NCBI RefSeq assembly: GCF_035818475.1
Contig: NZ_JAYMGV010000004.1
Location: 152,931-216,930, forward strand
From: Cognatitamlana sp035818475
GTDB lineage: Bacteria; Bacteroidota; Bacteroidia; Flavobacteriales; Flavobacteriaceae
Direction: 5' to 3'
DNA length: 64,000 bases
Below the pieces are notes generated by a model, which saw only the letters and a program-made list of their open reading frames with translations, was not told the DNA's origin and did no database searches. A program made the position numbers and the translations under genes. Numbering within the stretch: position 1 is the first letter of the stretch; each line of letters opens with the position of its first letter. Of this stretch, positions 46,068 through 55,587 are shown in pieces.

Positions 46068-47513
46068 ATGAAGATAAAACATGTAATGGTATTAGGACTA
46101 TGGATTTTAGGAGCTAATCTTTTTGCACAAATAAGGCCTAAGCAAGAAAAGCCTAATATTATTTTAATCATGGCTGATGATTTAGGCTATGCAGGGCTTA
46201 GTAGTTTTGGAGGTATTGGAATAAAAACACCGGAATTAGACCATTTAGTTGAAAATGGTATAAAATGTACAAGTTTTTATAGTAATGCTCCCGTATGCAC
46301 TCCAACACGGGTAGCCTTATTAACAGGACGATATCAACAAAGAGTCGGTTTAGATCATCTTTATTACCCTTGTATAGATGGTGATGGATTAGACCCAAAA
46401 AAGCATATAGTTTTAGCGTCTCAATTAAAAAAGGCCGGATATTATACCGGAGTTTTTGGAAAGTGGCATTTAGGGGATGAAGAAAAGTACAGGCCTAAGA
46501 GCCATGGATTTGATGAGTTTACAGGATTTTTAGACGGTAATATAGATTTTATTTCACACCATAATACCAGAAGTAAAGAAGATTGGTGGATTGATCATAA
46601 GTTAAAAAATGAAGAAGGATACGTAACTACATTATTAAATAATGCCGCTGTAAACTTTATAGAAAATAATCATAAAGCACCATTTTTTTTATACTTACCA
46701 CATGCTGCAGTACACGTGCCTATGCAAGGCCCTGATGATCCGGCTTTAAGAACTAATGAATATTGGCAATATCGGGTAGATAAGAAGATGACCGATGAGG
46801 TTTATATGAGGCGATACTCAGATATGATGACATCAGTAGATAAAGGTGTAGGGCGTATAATGGCAACGCTTAAAAAATATAATATTGAAGAAAATACGTT
46901 GATAATCTTTATTTCAGATAATGGGGGAGAGGAAAGAGGTGTTACGGCTGGTAATGTTAATGGAGGTTTAAGAGGCTATAAAGGAACCATGTACGAAGGC
47001 GGAATAAAAGTACCTGCTTTATTTTATTGGAAAGAGACATTAAAGCCTGGTTTAGTAAATAAAGACGTTATGCTGTCTATGGATATTTTTCCAACCATAT
47101 TGCATTTGGCAGGGATTAAAGAAGATAAAACATTAAAGCCAGACGGGGTTAATTTGTGGCGTAGCTTAAAAAAAGGCAAGAACATCAAGAAAAGAGATTT
47201 GTTTTGGATGCATAAAGAGCGTGTGGTAATGCGTTCCAAAAACTTAAAACTGATTATTCAAAACAGCGATGTAGAGCTTTATGATTTATCTAAAGACCCT
47301 AAAGAGTTAGTTGATTTATCAGAGAACATAGCTTATAAAAAGGATCTTGATGAGATGCTTATAAAAAGTAAAAACTGGCATAAGGAGACAGCTATTGGGT
47401 TTCCATTAGAAAGAGTTTTAGGGAAAGATTTAAAAATTCCCTGGCCATGCGGAAGAAACCTGGAAGAGTATAATAAAAATATAAAAGCGATTCCTTCTTA
47501 TAATTTAGAATGA
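46068..47513 (+). CDS. S1-family sulfatase
   Basis: Start taken at 46068: the frame from 46008 overlaps the oxidoreductase gene, while the internal ATG gives a proper signal peptide (MKIKHVMVLGLWILGANLFAQ). Metal site PNIILIMADDLGYAGLSSFG, CTPTR with Cys77, GKWHLGDE and the second metal site ISDNGGEERGVTAGNVNGGL. 481 residues, standard S1 size without extensions. Last gene of the 41747 operon; the MITE-like element lies just downstream. Confidence 0.93.
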   Translation: MKIKHVMVLGLWILGANLFAQIRPKQEKPNIILIMADDLGYAGLSSFGGIGIKTPELDHLVENGIKCTSFYSNAPVCTPTRVALLTGRYQQRVGLDHLYYPCIDGDGLDPKKHIVLASQLKKAGYYTGVFGKWHLGDEEKYRPKSHGFDEFTGFLDGNIDFISHHNTRSKEDWWIDHKLKNEEGYVTTLLNNAAVNFIENNHKAPFFLYLPHAAVHVPMQGPDDPALRTNEYWQYRVDKKMTDEVYMRRYSDMMTSVDKGVGRIMATLKKYNIEENTLIIFISDNGGEERGVTAGNVNGGLRGYKGTMYEGGIKVPALFYWKETLKPGLVNKDVMLSMDIFPTILHLAGIKEDKTLKPDGVNLWRSLKKGKNIKKRDLFWMHKERVVMRSKNLKLIIQNSDVELYDLSKDPKELVDLSENIAYKKDLDEMLIKSKNWHKETAIGFPLERVLGKDLKIPWPCGRNLEEYNKNIKAIPSYNLE

Positions 47514-47595
47514 TTTTTTAGAAAGACAATACATATATAGTATGCGTTTTTAAAATTTTTATTGATTAAAATTATCAATTGCCACATATAAAAAT

Positions 47596-47770
47596 GAGAC
47601 TGTCTAAAAAGTGTCATTCTGAATGAAAATGAAGAATCTCCTGGAAATTATACACACTAATTTTCAAAACAATAAGATTCTTGTCTGCTTCGCAGGGTGC
47701 CCTCTTGAAAGTATACTTTCAAGAGGGCAATGCTCTGAGTGACAAAATGAATCACTTTTTAGACGGCCTC
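47596..47770. mobile_element. MITE-like inverted-repeat element
   Basis: About 175 bp bounded by inverted ends: GAGACTGTCTAAAAAGTG at the left and the complement of GAGGCCGTCTAAAAAGTG at the right. Inside are the GTCATTCTGAATG / GAAGAATCTCCTGG blocks common to flavobacterial intergenic repeats, and a perfect 30-bp palindrome (47699-47728, GCCCTCTTGAAAGTA and its complement). No coding capacity. It sits between two convergent sulfatase genes and could also act as a bidirectional terminator. Confidence 0.8.
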
Positions 47771-47818
47771 GTTTTATTTTTTAATGTGCTTATTATATTT
47801 AAAACTGGAGCATATGCT

Positions 47819-49471
47819 TTAATTATTATTGTAGCCCATGCTTATATTTATGTATTTCTGATCCAGCTCCGGAGAATCTTTGTACTTAACTCTCAGAACT
47901 TTTAACTCTTGCTTTAGTTTTGCTACTACCTCAGCATAATCCGGATCATTATAAACATTGTTCATTTCCTGGGGATCCTTTTTGCGGTCATATAACTCCC
48001 ATTCATCTACATCATAGTAGAAGTGAGCTAGCTTATAGGCTTTGGTAACAATTCCATAATGGCGCTTAACCATATGTACTGAAGGGTATTCATAATAATG
48101 ATAGTACACAGCTTCTCTATCCCATGTTTCTGTTCTTCCTTCCAGAAGCGGGATTAAACTTTCACCCTGCATGTCATTGGGCGCTTCAATTTGTGCTGCT
48201 TCTAAAAAGGTTTGAGCAAAATCCAGGTTTTGTACCATTTCTTCATTGGTGGTATTGGGGGTTATTTTATTTGGCCATCTAATAAGTAGAGGCGTCTTAA
48301 AGGATTCGTCATAAATAAACCGTTTATCAAACCAACCATGCTCACCTAAATAAAATCCTTGGTCTGAAGTGTAGACAACAATAGTGTTATCACTTAATTC
48401 GTTCTCATCTAAATAATCTAATACCCGCCCTACGTTGTCATCTACCGAAGAAATACAAGCCAAATAGTCTTGCATATAACGCTGGTATTTCCATTGCATT
48501 TTTTGCTTATCATTAAATTGAGGCCAAAGGGCTTTAAATGATGCGTTAATAGAGTCTAAAACAGGGTCATATTTTGCTTTTTGCTCACTATTAGCTCTTG
48601 AATAAGGTTTGGTAAAACCATCTAATCCGTTTTTAAAAGTCATTACCGGTACAGCGGGTAATACAGTTCCCATTTCTGCAATGGTTTTTGGTCTTATTTT
48701 AGAGTCATGTCCGTACTTCATGTGGTTTAATAAATTCATTTCGGCAGTTTTAGCAGCGGTACCTCTGTTTGAATAATCATCAAAAAGAGAAGCGGGTTCA
48801 GGAAACGTTTTTGATGTAAATTCTTTAAATTTTTCCGGACTTGGCCACCAGGCTCTATGGGGAGCTTTATGCAGATACATCATTAAAAAAGGCTTTTCTT
48901 TATTTCTTTTTTTGTCAAGCCAATTAATGGTTAAGTCAGTTATAATATCTGTAACGTACCCCGTTATGGTAGTATCTCCTTCTTTAGTAATGAATGTAGG
49001 GTTTATGTAGTCCCCTTGACCAGGTAAAATCATAAAATCATCAACACCTTTCGGGTTATTACCAAAATGTAATTTACCAAACATAGCTGTTTGATAACCT
49101 GCTTTTTGAAATAATTGTGGAAAAGTGGTCTGGGTTGTATCAAAAGGCATTTGATTATCAATTTTACCATTTATATGTGTGTGTTTCCCTGTGAGTATGG
49201 TAGCTCTTGAAGGCGCACAAATTGAATTAGTAACACAAGCATTAGTGAAAAGCATACCTTCATTAGCAATCCTGTCAATATTCGGGGTTTTTATAAGTTT
49301 GTCAGAATAGGCACTAATAGCTTGATAAGCATGGTCATCAGACATTATAAAAAGAATATTAGGCCTTTTTGTTAGCTCTTTTTTGTTTTCTGTAGAGCTT
49401 TTGCATGAAACAAATATTGTGGCAAAAATTACTGCTGTCAGCTTGGTGAAATTGAATACTTTTTTAAACAT
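47819..49471 (-). CDS. S1-family sulfatase, lipoprotein
   Basis: Lipoprotein signal with lipobox FVSC (Cys23). Metal site NILFIMSDDHAYQAISAY, CAPSR with Cys85, GKLHFGNN and the second metal site YTSDQGFYLGEHGWFDKRF. 550 residues. It is clearly paralogous to the sulfatase at 25657 (shared NSICAPSRA, SVDDNVG/SVDDNIG and HFYYDVDEWE blocks). Both lie next to an HTCS gene, so an HTCS-sulfatase block was probably duplicated. It is on the minus strand, 208 bp downstream of HTCS2. Confidence 0.94.
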   Translation of the reverse strand: MFKKVFNFTKLTAVIFATIFVSCKSSTENKKELTKRPNILFIMSDDHAYQAISAYSDKLIKTPNIDRIANEGMLFTNACVTNSICAPSRATILTGKHTHINGKIDNQMPFDTTQTTFPQLFQKAGYQTAMFGKLHFGNNPKGVDDFMILPGQGDYINPTFITKEGDTTITGYVTDIITDLTINWLDKKRNKEKPFLMMYLHKAPHRAWWPSPEKFKEFTSKTFPEPASLFDDYSNRGTAAKTAEMNLLNHMKYGHDSKIRPKTIAEMGTVLPAVPVMTFKNGLDGFTKPYSRANSEQKAKYDPVLDSINASFKALWPQFNDKQKMQWKYQRYMQDYLACISSVDDNVGRVLDYLDENELSDNTIVVYTSDQGFYLGEHGWFDKRFIYDESFKTPLLIRWPNKITPNTTNEEMVQNLDFAQTFLEAAQIEAPNDMQGESLIPLLEGRTETWDREAVYYHYYEYPSVHMVKRHYGIVTKAYKLAHFYYDVDEWELYDRKKDPQEMNNVYNDPDYAEVVAKLKQELKVLRVKYKDSPELDQKYINISMGYNNN

Positions 49472-49617
49472 ATTATTATAGGAACGATTAGATTACTTGT
49501 ATTTACTTTTGTAAAGTCACTCTTTATAGCGGTTTAATTTTTTTAGAGATTTTAACAATATATATATTTTGCCCTTCATATGTAAATTTTATGTAACCAA
49601 ATTTACCATACCAGGCT

Positions 49618-49639
49618 AAAAACGACATGTCATAATGTA
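49618..49639 (-). promoter_or_regulatory. Weak HTCS-type site upstream of sulfatase 47819
   Basis: On the minus strand, TACATTATGAC starts at 49639 and a TAGCCTGGTAT element starts 21 nt further on (49618). It is 147-168 bp before the 49471 start, further than other sites, so tentative. Confidence 0.3.
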
Positions 49640-49679
49640 TCAAAATGGCAATTTATAGGCGTGTAGATACTCAAACGGA

Positions 49680-52600
49680 TTAGTTGTTCTTTTTCTTTTT
49701 TGAGTATTCATGAGGTGTCAGGCCATATTGTTTTTTAAAGGCTTTAGAAAAATAAGACCTGCTTTCCAAGCCTATTTCATACATAACTTCCATGGCTGTT
49801 AAATGTCCGGTTTCTAATAGTTGCGCAGCACGTTTTAAGCGTATGGAGCGTATGAATTCTGTTGCTGTTTGCCCGGTGAACATTTTTAATTTTCTATGTA
49901 ATTGCATTCTGCCGGTTCCCAATTGTTCACAAAAGAATAATAAATTAAAATTACCATCATTCATATTATCTTCAACAATTTTAACCGCTTTTTGTAAAAA
50001 GATCTCTTCTGGTGATTCCACTTTTACATGAGATGGGTTTAGTATAAAATTACGTTTTAACCTGTCCTTGTTTTTCTTTAAGTCGTTTAACAGGTTTTCA
50101 ACTTTTATTTTCAATTCTTTTGGATCAAAAGGCTTTGTGATATAATCTGTAGCACCAATGTTAAGGCCCGTAATTTTTTCATTTTCTGAGGTTTTGGCCG
50201 TTAAAAAAATAATGGGTATATGTGCAGTATCATTATCTTTTTTTATGTTTTGACACATTTCTATACCATCCATTTCCGGCATTGAAACATCTGAAATAAT
50301 CATTTCAGGTAAAAACCTCTTAGCGTTTTCTTCACCTTTTTTTCCATTTTCAGCAATAATGGTTCTAAAATCTGAAAGTAGTCTTTTTAAATAATGTTGT
50401 ATCTCTTTATTGTCTTCTACAATTAAAATAAGTGGTAGTTCTTCGTTCGTAGAAGGCATATCTTCAAATGTTTCTTTCTCGTGTTCTCCACTAATCCAGA
50501 CAGGTGTCCCTTCTGTACCTTCTTTGGCTATCTGATGTTGAATTTGATCAAAGAAATAGTCTTCTCCTACGGCTAGAGTAACTATAAAAGTACTGCCTTT
50601 ACCTAAAGTACTTTCTACGCTAATAGAGCCTTTGTGTATTTCAACAAGCTTTTTTACCAGAGCCAGGCCTATTCCTGTACCTTCTGTTGCTATATCACCT
50701 TCCTGAAAGAACCGTTTAAATATGTTTTGCTTGTTCTTTTCTGATATGCCTTTACCGGTATCAGATACAGAAATTATGATTTCATTGCTTTTTTCAGCTA
50801 CAAATGAGATAACAATATTGCCGTTTAAATTGGTGTATTTTAAAGCGTTTGACAGAAGGTTATGGATGATTTTTTCGAGTTTATCCTCATCATACCATGT
50901 TATAAATTCTTGGCGTTTGGTTTTTAACTGCATTGCAATCTGTTTAGAGTTTGCAATTTCTGTATAGGAGTTCTTTATGCTTTCCAATAAGCCTAAAATA
51001 TTTCCTTTGGTTAGATGTAATTTTGAGTTGTTAGATTCGGCCTTTCTAAAATCGAGTAATTGGTTTACCAACCGAATCATTCTATTAATGTTTAGGTTAA
51101 GAGGAAGTAATATGGAGTGGGTTTTAGCATCATTTTTGAATGTTTCCATTAGCTCTAATACAGGGCCGTGTATAAGTGTAAGTGGTGTTCTGAATTCATG
51201 TGAAATATTAGTGAAATAACGCAACTTCATTTCATTTAGTTCTGTTTGCTTTTCTCTTTTAGAGGTTTGTAAAAGTATTTCGTTCTTAAGGTTTATACGA
51301 GATTTCCAAACCTGCATTATGATATAAATAGATATTGTAATTAATAAAACATACAGCATATAAGCCCAGGTCGTTTTCCATGGTGGCGGAAGCACCTGTA
51401 TTTTTAGAGATTTAGAAACCGGAGACCATATACCATCATTATTAGATACTTTTATATTTAATATGTAATTTCCGGATGATAGGTTTGTAAACGAAACAAA
51501 TGGGTCATTTAAGTTTTTAATAATCCACTCTTCATGATATCCTTCCAATTTGTACATAAACTGATTTTTTTCGGGAACAGCAAAATGCAAAGAGGAGACT
51601 CCTATAGTAAAGTCGTTTTGCTTATAATTAATAACAATTTCATCTGTTTCTGAAATAGATTTAGTTAATATAATATTGCCATTTACCACTTCTCCAGGCA
51701 TTATTTTTTTATTAAAAACAGAAAGCGATGTAATAGCTGCTTTGGGAAATGTAGTGTTTAATTCAATCTCTTCCGGGCAAAAAGATACATAGCCTTTTAT
51801 GGTTCCAAAAATCAAATTTTTATAATCCTTTTTAAAAGATGTCTTTGTAAAAGCATTACTTATTAGTCCGTCATCTGTAGTATATGTTCTGAATTGGTTT
51901 GTCTCAATATCTAAAAAAGAGAGCCCGTTATTAGTTCCTATCCAAACATTTCCATTATTATCTTTTTCTATAGATTTAACTAAATTGCTGGCTAATCCAT
52001 CTCCCTCATTAAAAGAAGCACTTAAAGTATAAGCTTTTTCATCTTTGGAAGGGATTAGTTTATTTAACCCATTGTCTGTACACAACCATATAATTTCTGA
52101 ATTAATATAAATATTGTTTATGGTATTAGATGATAAAAGAACATCTCCTTTTGTATCCATATTAAATACATCAAAAGTGACGTTTTTTAATGATTCGTCA
52201 TAATTCATTATAGTTAAACCACATGATCTCTGAAGCATCCATAATTGTGCTTTTTTTGGATAAGCTTTAATAATTTGAATATCACACCCTGAGATTTGAT
52301 AAGAGCTTTCCCGCTCTATTCTTTTTATAGTTTTTATATGCCCGTTATTTTCTCTTTTTATATATATAAGCACTCTATCTGTAGCTAACCAAATATTGCC
52401 ATAAAGGTCTTCATCTGCCGTATTAAAACGAATGTTTGTGATATGTTCATACCCCCATTCCTTAAAGTCTATTTTATCAGTTGGTTTTAAAGAAGGGGTA
52501 TTACTTTTTTTTGGATTGTGAACATATACTCCATTTCGTGTTAAAATCCAGATAAAACCGTACTGATCTTCAAATAAATTGACAAGCCCTATATTATGAT

Positions 52601-53837
52601 TTTCATATACGATAGTTTCTTTTTCTATATCATAAATGATAAGTCCAGTCTCATTAACTCCTGTCCATAAATTGTTATTTGAGTCAAGTAATGAGGTAAC
52701 CACATTAGGAGCTACTACAGTACTGAACATGGAATTAAGGTTGTCAAATTTGTTGAAATTCTTAAATGATAATTCAAAATTAAAGACACCAAGGTTAGAT
52801 GATGAAAGCCATAATACGTTTGAGTTATCAATTGTTCTAACTCTTCCAGAAGTACCAATTTTTGTGGTGAAAGGTGTGATTTTTTGATTTTCTGAATGAA
52901 TATCACTAATTTTAAAGAGCCCTTTCTTATAATCAGATATCCATATATCACCAGAACGGCTTATAGCCATACCTGTAACATCTAAGCCATTTGTAAGTGG
53001 ATATTGATGCCAGTTTTCAATAGCCTGCCTGTTATCGTCGTTTGGATTAAGTACAAAAACACCGTTTGTACTACTTACTAATATATCATTTTTATCATTT
53101 TTAGTAATACTCGAAAATAGTATATTGTTTGAAACAACCTGATTAACATAATAATCTTTAGAAGCAGTATTAGTATAATCTATCCTAAAAAGTTTTCTCT
53201 TCCAATCTATCAACCATATTTCATTTTTTCCTTCAAAAATTTGAGTAATCCTGTCTATATTAAAGTCTTTTGCTGAAGACAATAAATTTAATTTATGGAA
53301 TTCTGGAGTTTTTCCTTCTAAAATAGCTTTAATAGAATGTAAGGAGAAACGATATAATGTGCCTGCTCTGGTTCCACAAAGAATATCTCCGTTAGATAGT
53401 TTAGTAATAGAATGTATAACATTATTTAAAATATTATTCTTATCAAGAATAACATTTAAAAATGTATTGGTTTCTATATTTAATATTTGTATTCCCCCAA
53501 ATTCACTACCTGCCCAGATATTTCCATAAGGGCCTTCGCATATAGAGGTAATTCGATCATTTTTAAGTCCTCCTTCAATATTTGATTGTTCGTAATAATT
53601 AGTAATAGAAGTTCCGTTTAATCGATTGATACCGTTAAGCGTGGCGATCCAAATATACCCCCTGGAATCTTGTAATATATCTGTAACATGGTAATAAGAT
53701 AAGCCTTCATCAACACCAATATTTTTAATGTTTGGGTCATTGGAAGTAGCCCATACATCTTTGCATAATAAAAAAAGAAAAAGGCAAAAAAAACAGTATT
53801 TTAATTTATGTAGTTGGTTAAAAAAAAGCGCTTTCAA
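49680..53837 (-). CDS. Hybrid two-component system regulator (HTCS2)
   Basis: Same architecture as HTCS1: signal/anchor, about 750 residues of propeller repeats, Y_Y_Y domain, a membrane helix near residue 835, HisKA with His880 in NISHEFRTPLTLI, HATPase (NLLSNALKYTN), receiver with Asp1183 in IISDVSMPEMDG, and C-terminal AraC-type HTH. The two proteins keep long near-identical runs both in the sensor (GVDDGLSYYHVTDI vs GVDEGLSYYHVTDI) and in the DNA-binding end (AAQLLE-GHL-A-EVMYE-G-ES-SYFSKAFKKQYG). They are therefore recent paralogues and probably recognise similar DNA and related ligands. 1385 residues. It lies between its sulfatase partner and the susCD2 pair. Confidence 0.95.
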   Translation of the reverse strand: MKALFFNQLHKLKYCFFCLFLFLLCKDVWATSNDPNIKNIGVDEGLSYYHVTDILQDSRGYIWIATLNGINRLNGTSITNYYEQSNIEGGLKNDRITSICEGPYGNIWAGSEFGGIQILNIETNTFLNVILDKNNILNNVIHSITKLSNGDILCGTRAGTLYRFSLHSIKAILEGKTPEFHKLNLLSSAKDFNIDRITQIFEGKNEIWLIDWKRKLFRIDYTNTASKDYYVNQVVSNNILFSSITKNDKNDILVSSTNGVFVLNPNDDNRQAIENWHQYPLTNGLDVTGMAISRSGDIWISDYKKGLFKISDIHSENQKITPFTTKIGTSGRVRTIDNSNVLWLSSSNLGVFNFELSFKNFNKFDNLNSMFSTVVAPNVVTSLLDSNNNLWTGVNETGLIIYDIEKETIVYENHNIGLVNLFEDQYGFIWILTRNGVYVHNPKKSNTPSLKPTDKIDFKEWGYEHITNIRFNTADEDLYGNIWLATDRVLIYIKRENNGHIKTIKRIERESSYQISGCDIQIIKAYPKKAQLWMLQRSCGLTIMNYDESLKNVTFDVFNMDTKGDVLLSSNTINNIYINSEIIWLCTDNGLNKLIPSKDEKAYTLSASFNEGDGLASNLVKSIEKDNNGNVWIGTNNGLSFLDIETNQFRTYTTDDGLISNAFTKTSFKKDYKNLIFGTIKGYVSFCPEEIELNTTFPKAAITSLSVFNKKIMPGEVVNGNIILTKSISETDEIVINYKQNDFTIGVSSLHFAVPEKNQFMYKLEGYHEEWIIKNLNDPFVSFTNLSSGNYILNIKVSNNDGIWSPVSKSLKIQVLPPPWKTTWAYMLYVLLITISIYIIMQVWKSRINLKNEILLQTSKREKQTELNEMKLRYFTNISHEFRTPLTLIHGPVLELMETFKNDAKTHSILLPLNLNINRMIRLVNQLLDFRKAESNNSKLHLTKGNILGLLESIKNSYTEIANSKQIAMQLKTKRQEFITWYDEDKLEKIIHNLLSNALKYTNLNGNIVISFVAEKSNEIIISVSDTGKGISEKNKQNIFKRFFQEGDIATEGTGIGLALVKKLVEIHKGSISVESTLGKGSTFIVTLAVGEDYFFDQIQHQIAKEGTEGTPVWISGEHEKETFEDMPSTNEELPLILIVEDNKEIQHYLKRLLSDFRTIIAENGKKGEENAKRFLPEMIISDVSMPEMDGIEMCQNIKKDNDTAHIPIIFLTAKTSENEKITGLNIGATDYITKPFDPKELKIKVENLLNDLKKNKDRLKRNFILNPSHVKVESPEEIFLQKAVKIVEDNMNDGNFNLLFFCEQLGTGRMQLHRKLKMFTGQTATEFIRSIRLKRAAQLLETGHLTAMEVMYEIGLESRSYFSKAFKKQYGLTPHEYSKKKKNN

Positions 53838-54021
53838 AATACAATGTTTTTGTTTAAAGGTATAGACTGGTTTTTATAATTAAGCTGGTTGTAAATAAAG
53901 CCTTAGTTATGTTTTTTATGTTAACTATAGTAACTACTGGCTAAAACTATTTTACAAAGTAGCGGCTAGTCATTTCTTGAATTATAATGACTTTATAAAA
54001 ATGGATGGTTATTTGGTAAAT

Positions 54022-54072
54022 GAAAAACGTATATAGAATCTATAATTGTTTATAGGCCCTATATACGTTTTC
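54022..54072 (-). terminator. Terminator after susD2
   Basis: GAAAAACGTATATAG (54022-54036) pairs with CTATATACGTTTTC (54059-54072), and an inner stem CTATAA/TTATAGG is present. On the minus strand the hairpin is followed by a T-rich run, ending the sigma-fecR-susCD2 unit. Confidence 0.8.
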
Positions 54073-54090
54073 TGTGCATTCCTTTTTTTA

Positions 54091-55569
54091 TTAATTCCCC
54101 AGATTTGGATTTGCTAAGATCTCATTCGCAGGAATAGGCATGAAGTATTCTGTAACAGGGCCCAAAGGCTGTAAGTCGTCAGGATGTTTATCAGCATTGG
54201 CTTCTTCTACCAATTCAAGTCGGGTTAAATCAAACCATCGTACCGGTTCGCCGGCAAACTCCCAGGCCTTTTCCTGGATTAATTGTGCTACACTTAAAGA
54301 GGTGTAATCAACTGTTGGATCAGGAGTATTTAAAGGCAACCCATTAGCTCTTCTAACAATTTTATTGACAGCTTCTAAAGCATCAGCATCAGTTTCATTC
54401 CCTGTAGTGACAATCTGAGCTTCAGCAAAAATAAAATATAGTTCTGCAAATCTTTCCAGAGGATGAGATATAGCATTTCTCCAGGTTAATGCATTTCCTT
54501 GAAATTTTTTGTAGTAAGGGCGGCCCACACTAAAATCCGGCCAAGGTGTTCCATCCGCTAATTCTGTATAAAACGTATTATCTTTTCTTACCTGATCAGG
54601 GAAGTTGTTAAAAAATGTAAGCTCAGAAAAATAATCATCCCATCCACCTTCATCCGACGGGCGTGCAGCGTTACCATATAAAGAATTTGAGTTATACCCT
54701 TGTGTTCCAACAAAATTAAGCGCAAAGACCTCTTCTTTGTTCCCATCGTTATTTATAGTTGCGCTAGGCCATAGATCAATAAAATTATCCATTAACCCAA
54801 AACCATAGGTGCTTTGGTTATCAATTACTTCTTTTGCAAGAGAAGCTGCCATAGCATATTTGGATTGATCTTTTAGCGGCCAACCTGCCATTTGCATATA
54901 AACTTTAGCCAGTACAGCTTTGGCCGTTCCTTTATTGGCACGCCCGGGTTCCGGTTTAGAATTTCCCAGTAGTGTTATTGCTTGATTCAAATCTGATATA
55001 ATTTGATCATAGATATCTGCTATTGGACTTGTTTCTATGTCTAAATCTTCTTCATTAAAAACGTGAGTTTGTAAAACTAAAGGAACTTTCCCCCATACTC
55101 TGGTAAGCCAAAAGTAATTATAGGCCCTTAGAAAAAATGCCTCTCCCGCTATTTGATTAATAACAGTTTGGCTCCCTTCTGCGGTTTCGTAATTAGCAAT
55201 AATATTATTAGAACCTTGAATAGATTTATATGCGCCTCTCCATATTTGTGGTAAACGTCCGTTTTGCGATACAACAACAAATTGATCAAATGCTCTAAAA
55301 TCAGCTTTGTTACTTGCCTTATGGGTTGTTATATCATCGCTACCCATTGTAACAGCTCTTACCGATGCATTACCATATCCCCGAATCCAGTTTCTGGTCA
55401 TTTGAGCATAGGTTCCCACTAAGGCTGCTGTTAAGCCTGTTTCAGTATTTAATGCACCTCCATCAGAGGTTAATTGTCCACTTAGGTCTTCTTCTAAAAA
55501 ATCGCTGCATGAAACAACAGAAGCCAAAATTGTAGTAAATAATACTATTTTATATATATATGATTTCAT
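54091..55569 (-). CDS. susD: SusD/RagB-family glycan-binding lipoprotein
   Basis: Partner of the STN-type SusC2, whose gene ends 18 bp upstream. Lipobox SVVSC (Cys21) followed by SDFLEEDLSGQL. Typical helices (AGEAFFLRAYNYFWLTRVWG; PLERFAELYFIFAEAQIV) and the C-terminal EFAGEPVRWFDLTRLELV block identify the family. 492 residues. It is not close to SusD1, so the two transport pairs probably take different oligosaccharides. A terminator follows. Confidence 0.94.
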   Translation of the reverse strand: MKSYIYKIVLFTTILASVVSCSDFLEEDLSGQLTSDGGALNTETGLTAALVGTYAQMTRNWIRGYGNASVRAVTMGSDDITTHKASNKADFRAFDQFVVVSQNGRLPQIWRGAYKSIQGSNNIIANYETAEGSQTVINQIAGEAFFLRAYNYFWLTRVWGKVPLVLQTHVFNEEDLDIETSPIADIYDQIISDLNQAITLLGNSKPEPGRANKGTAKAVLAKVYMQMAGWPLKDQSKYAMAASLAKEVIDNQSTYGFGLMDNFIDLWPSATINNDGNKEEVFALNFVGTQGYNSNSLYGNAARPSDEGGWDDYFSELTFFNNFPDQVRKDNTFYTELADGTPWPDFSVGRPYYKKFQGNALTWRNAISHPLERFAELYFIFAEAQIVTTGNETDADALEAVNKIVRRANGLPLNTPDPTVDYTSLSVAQLIQEKAWEFAGEPVRWFDLTRLELVEEANADKHPDDLQPLGPVTEYFMPIPANEILANPNLGN

Positions 55570-55587
55570 TTTCTTCTATGTTTAAGA

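Noticed and set aside
47681..47905. 74-codon plus-strand frame across the MITE and sulfatase end
   Set aside because: It runs through the MITE and the antisense of a sulfatase gene; no independent support.
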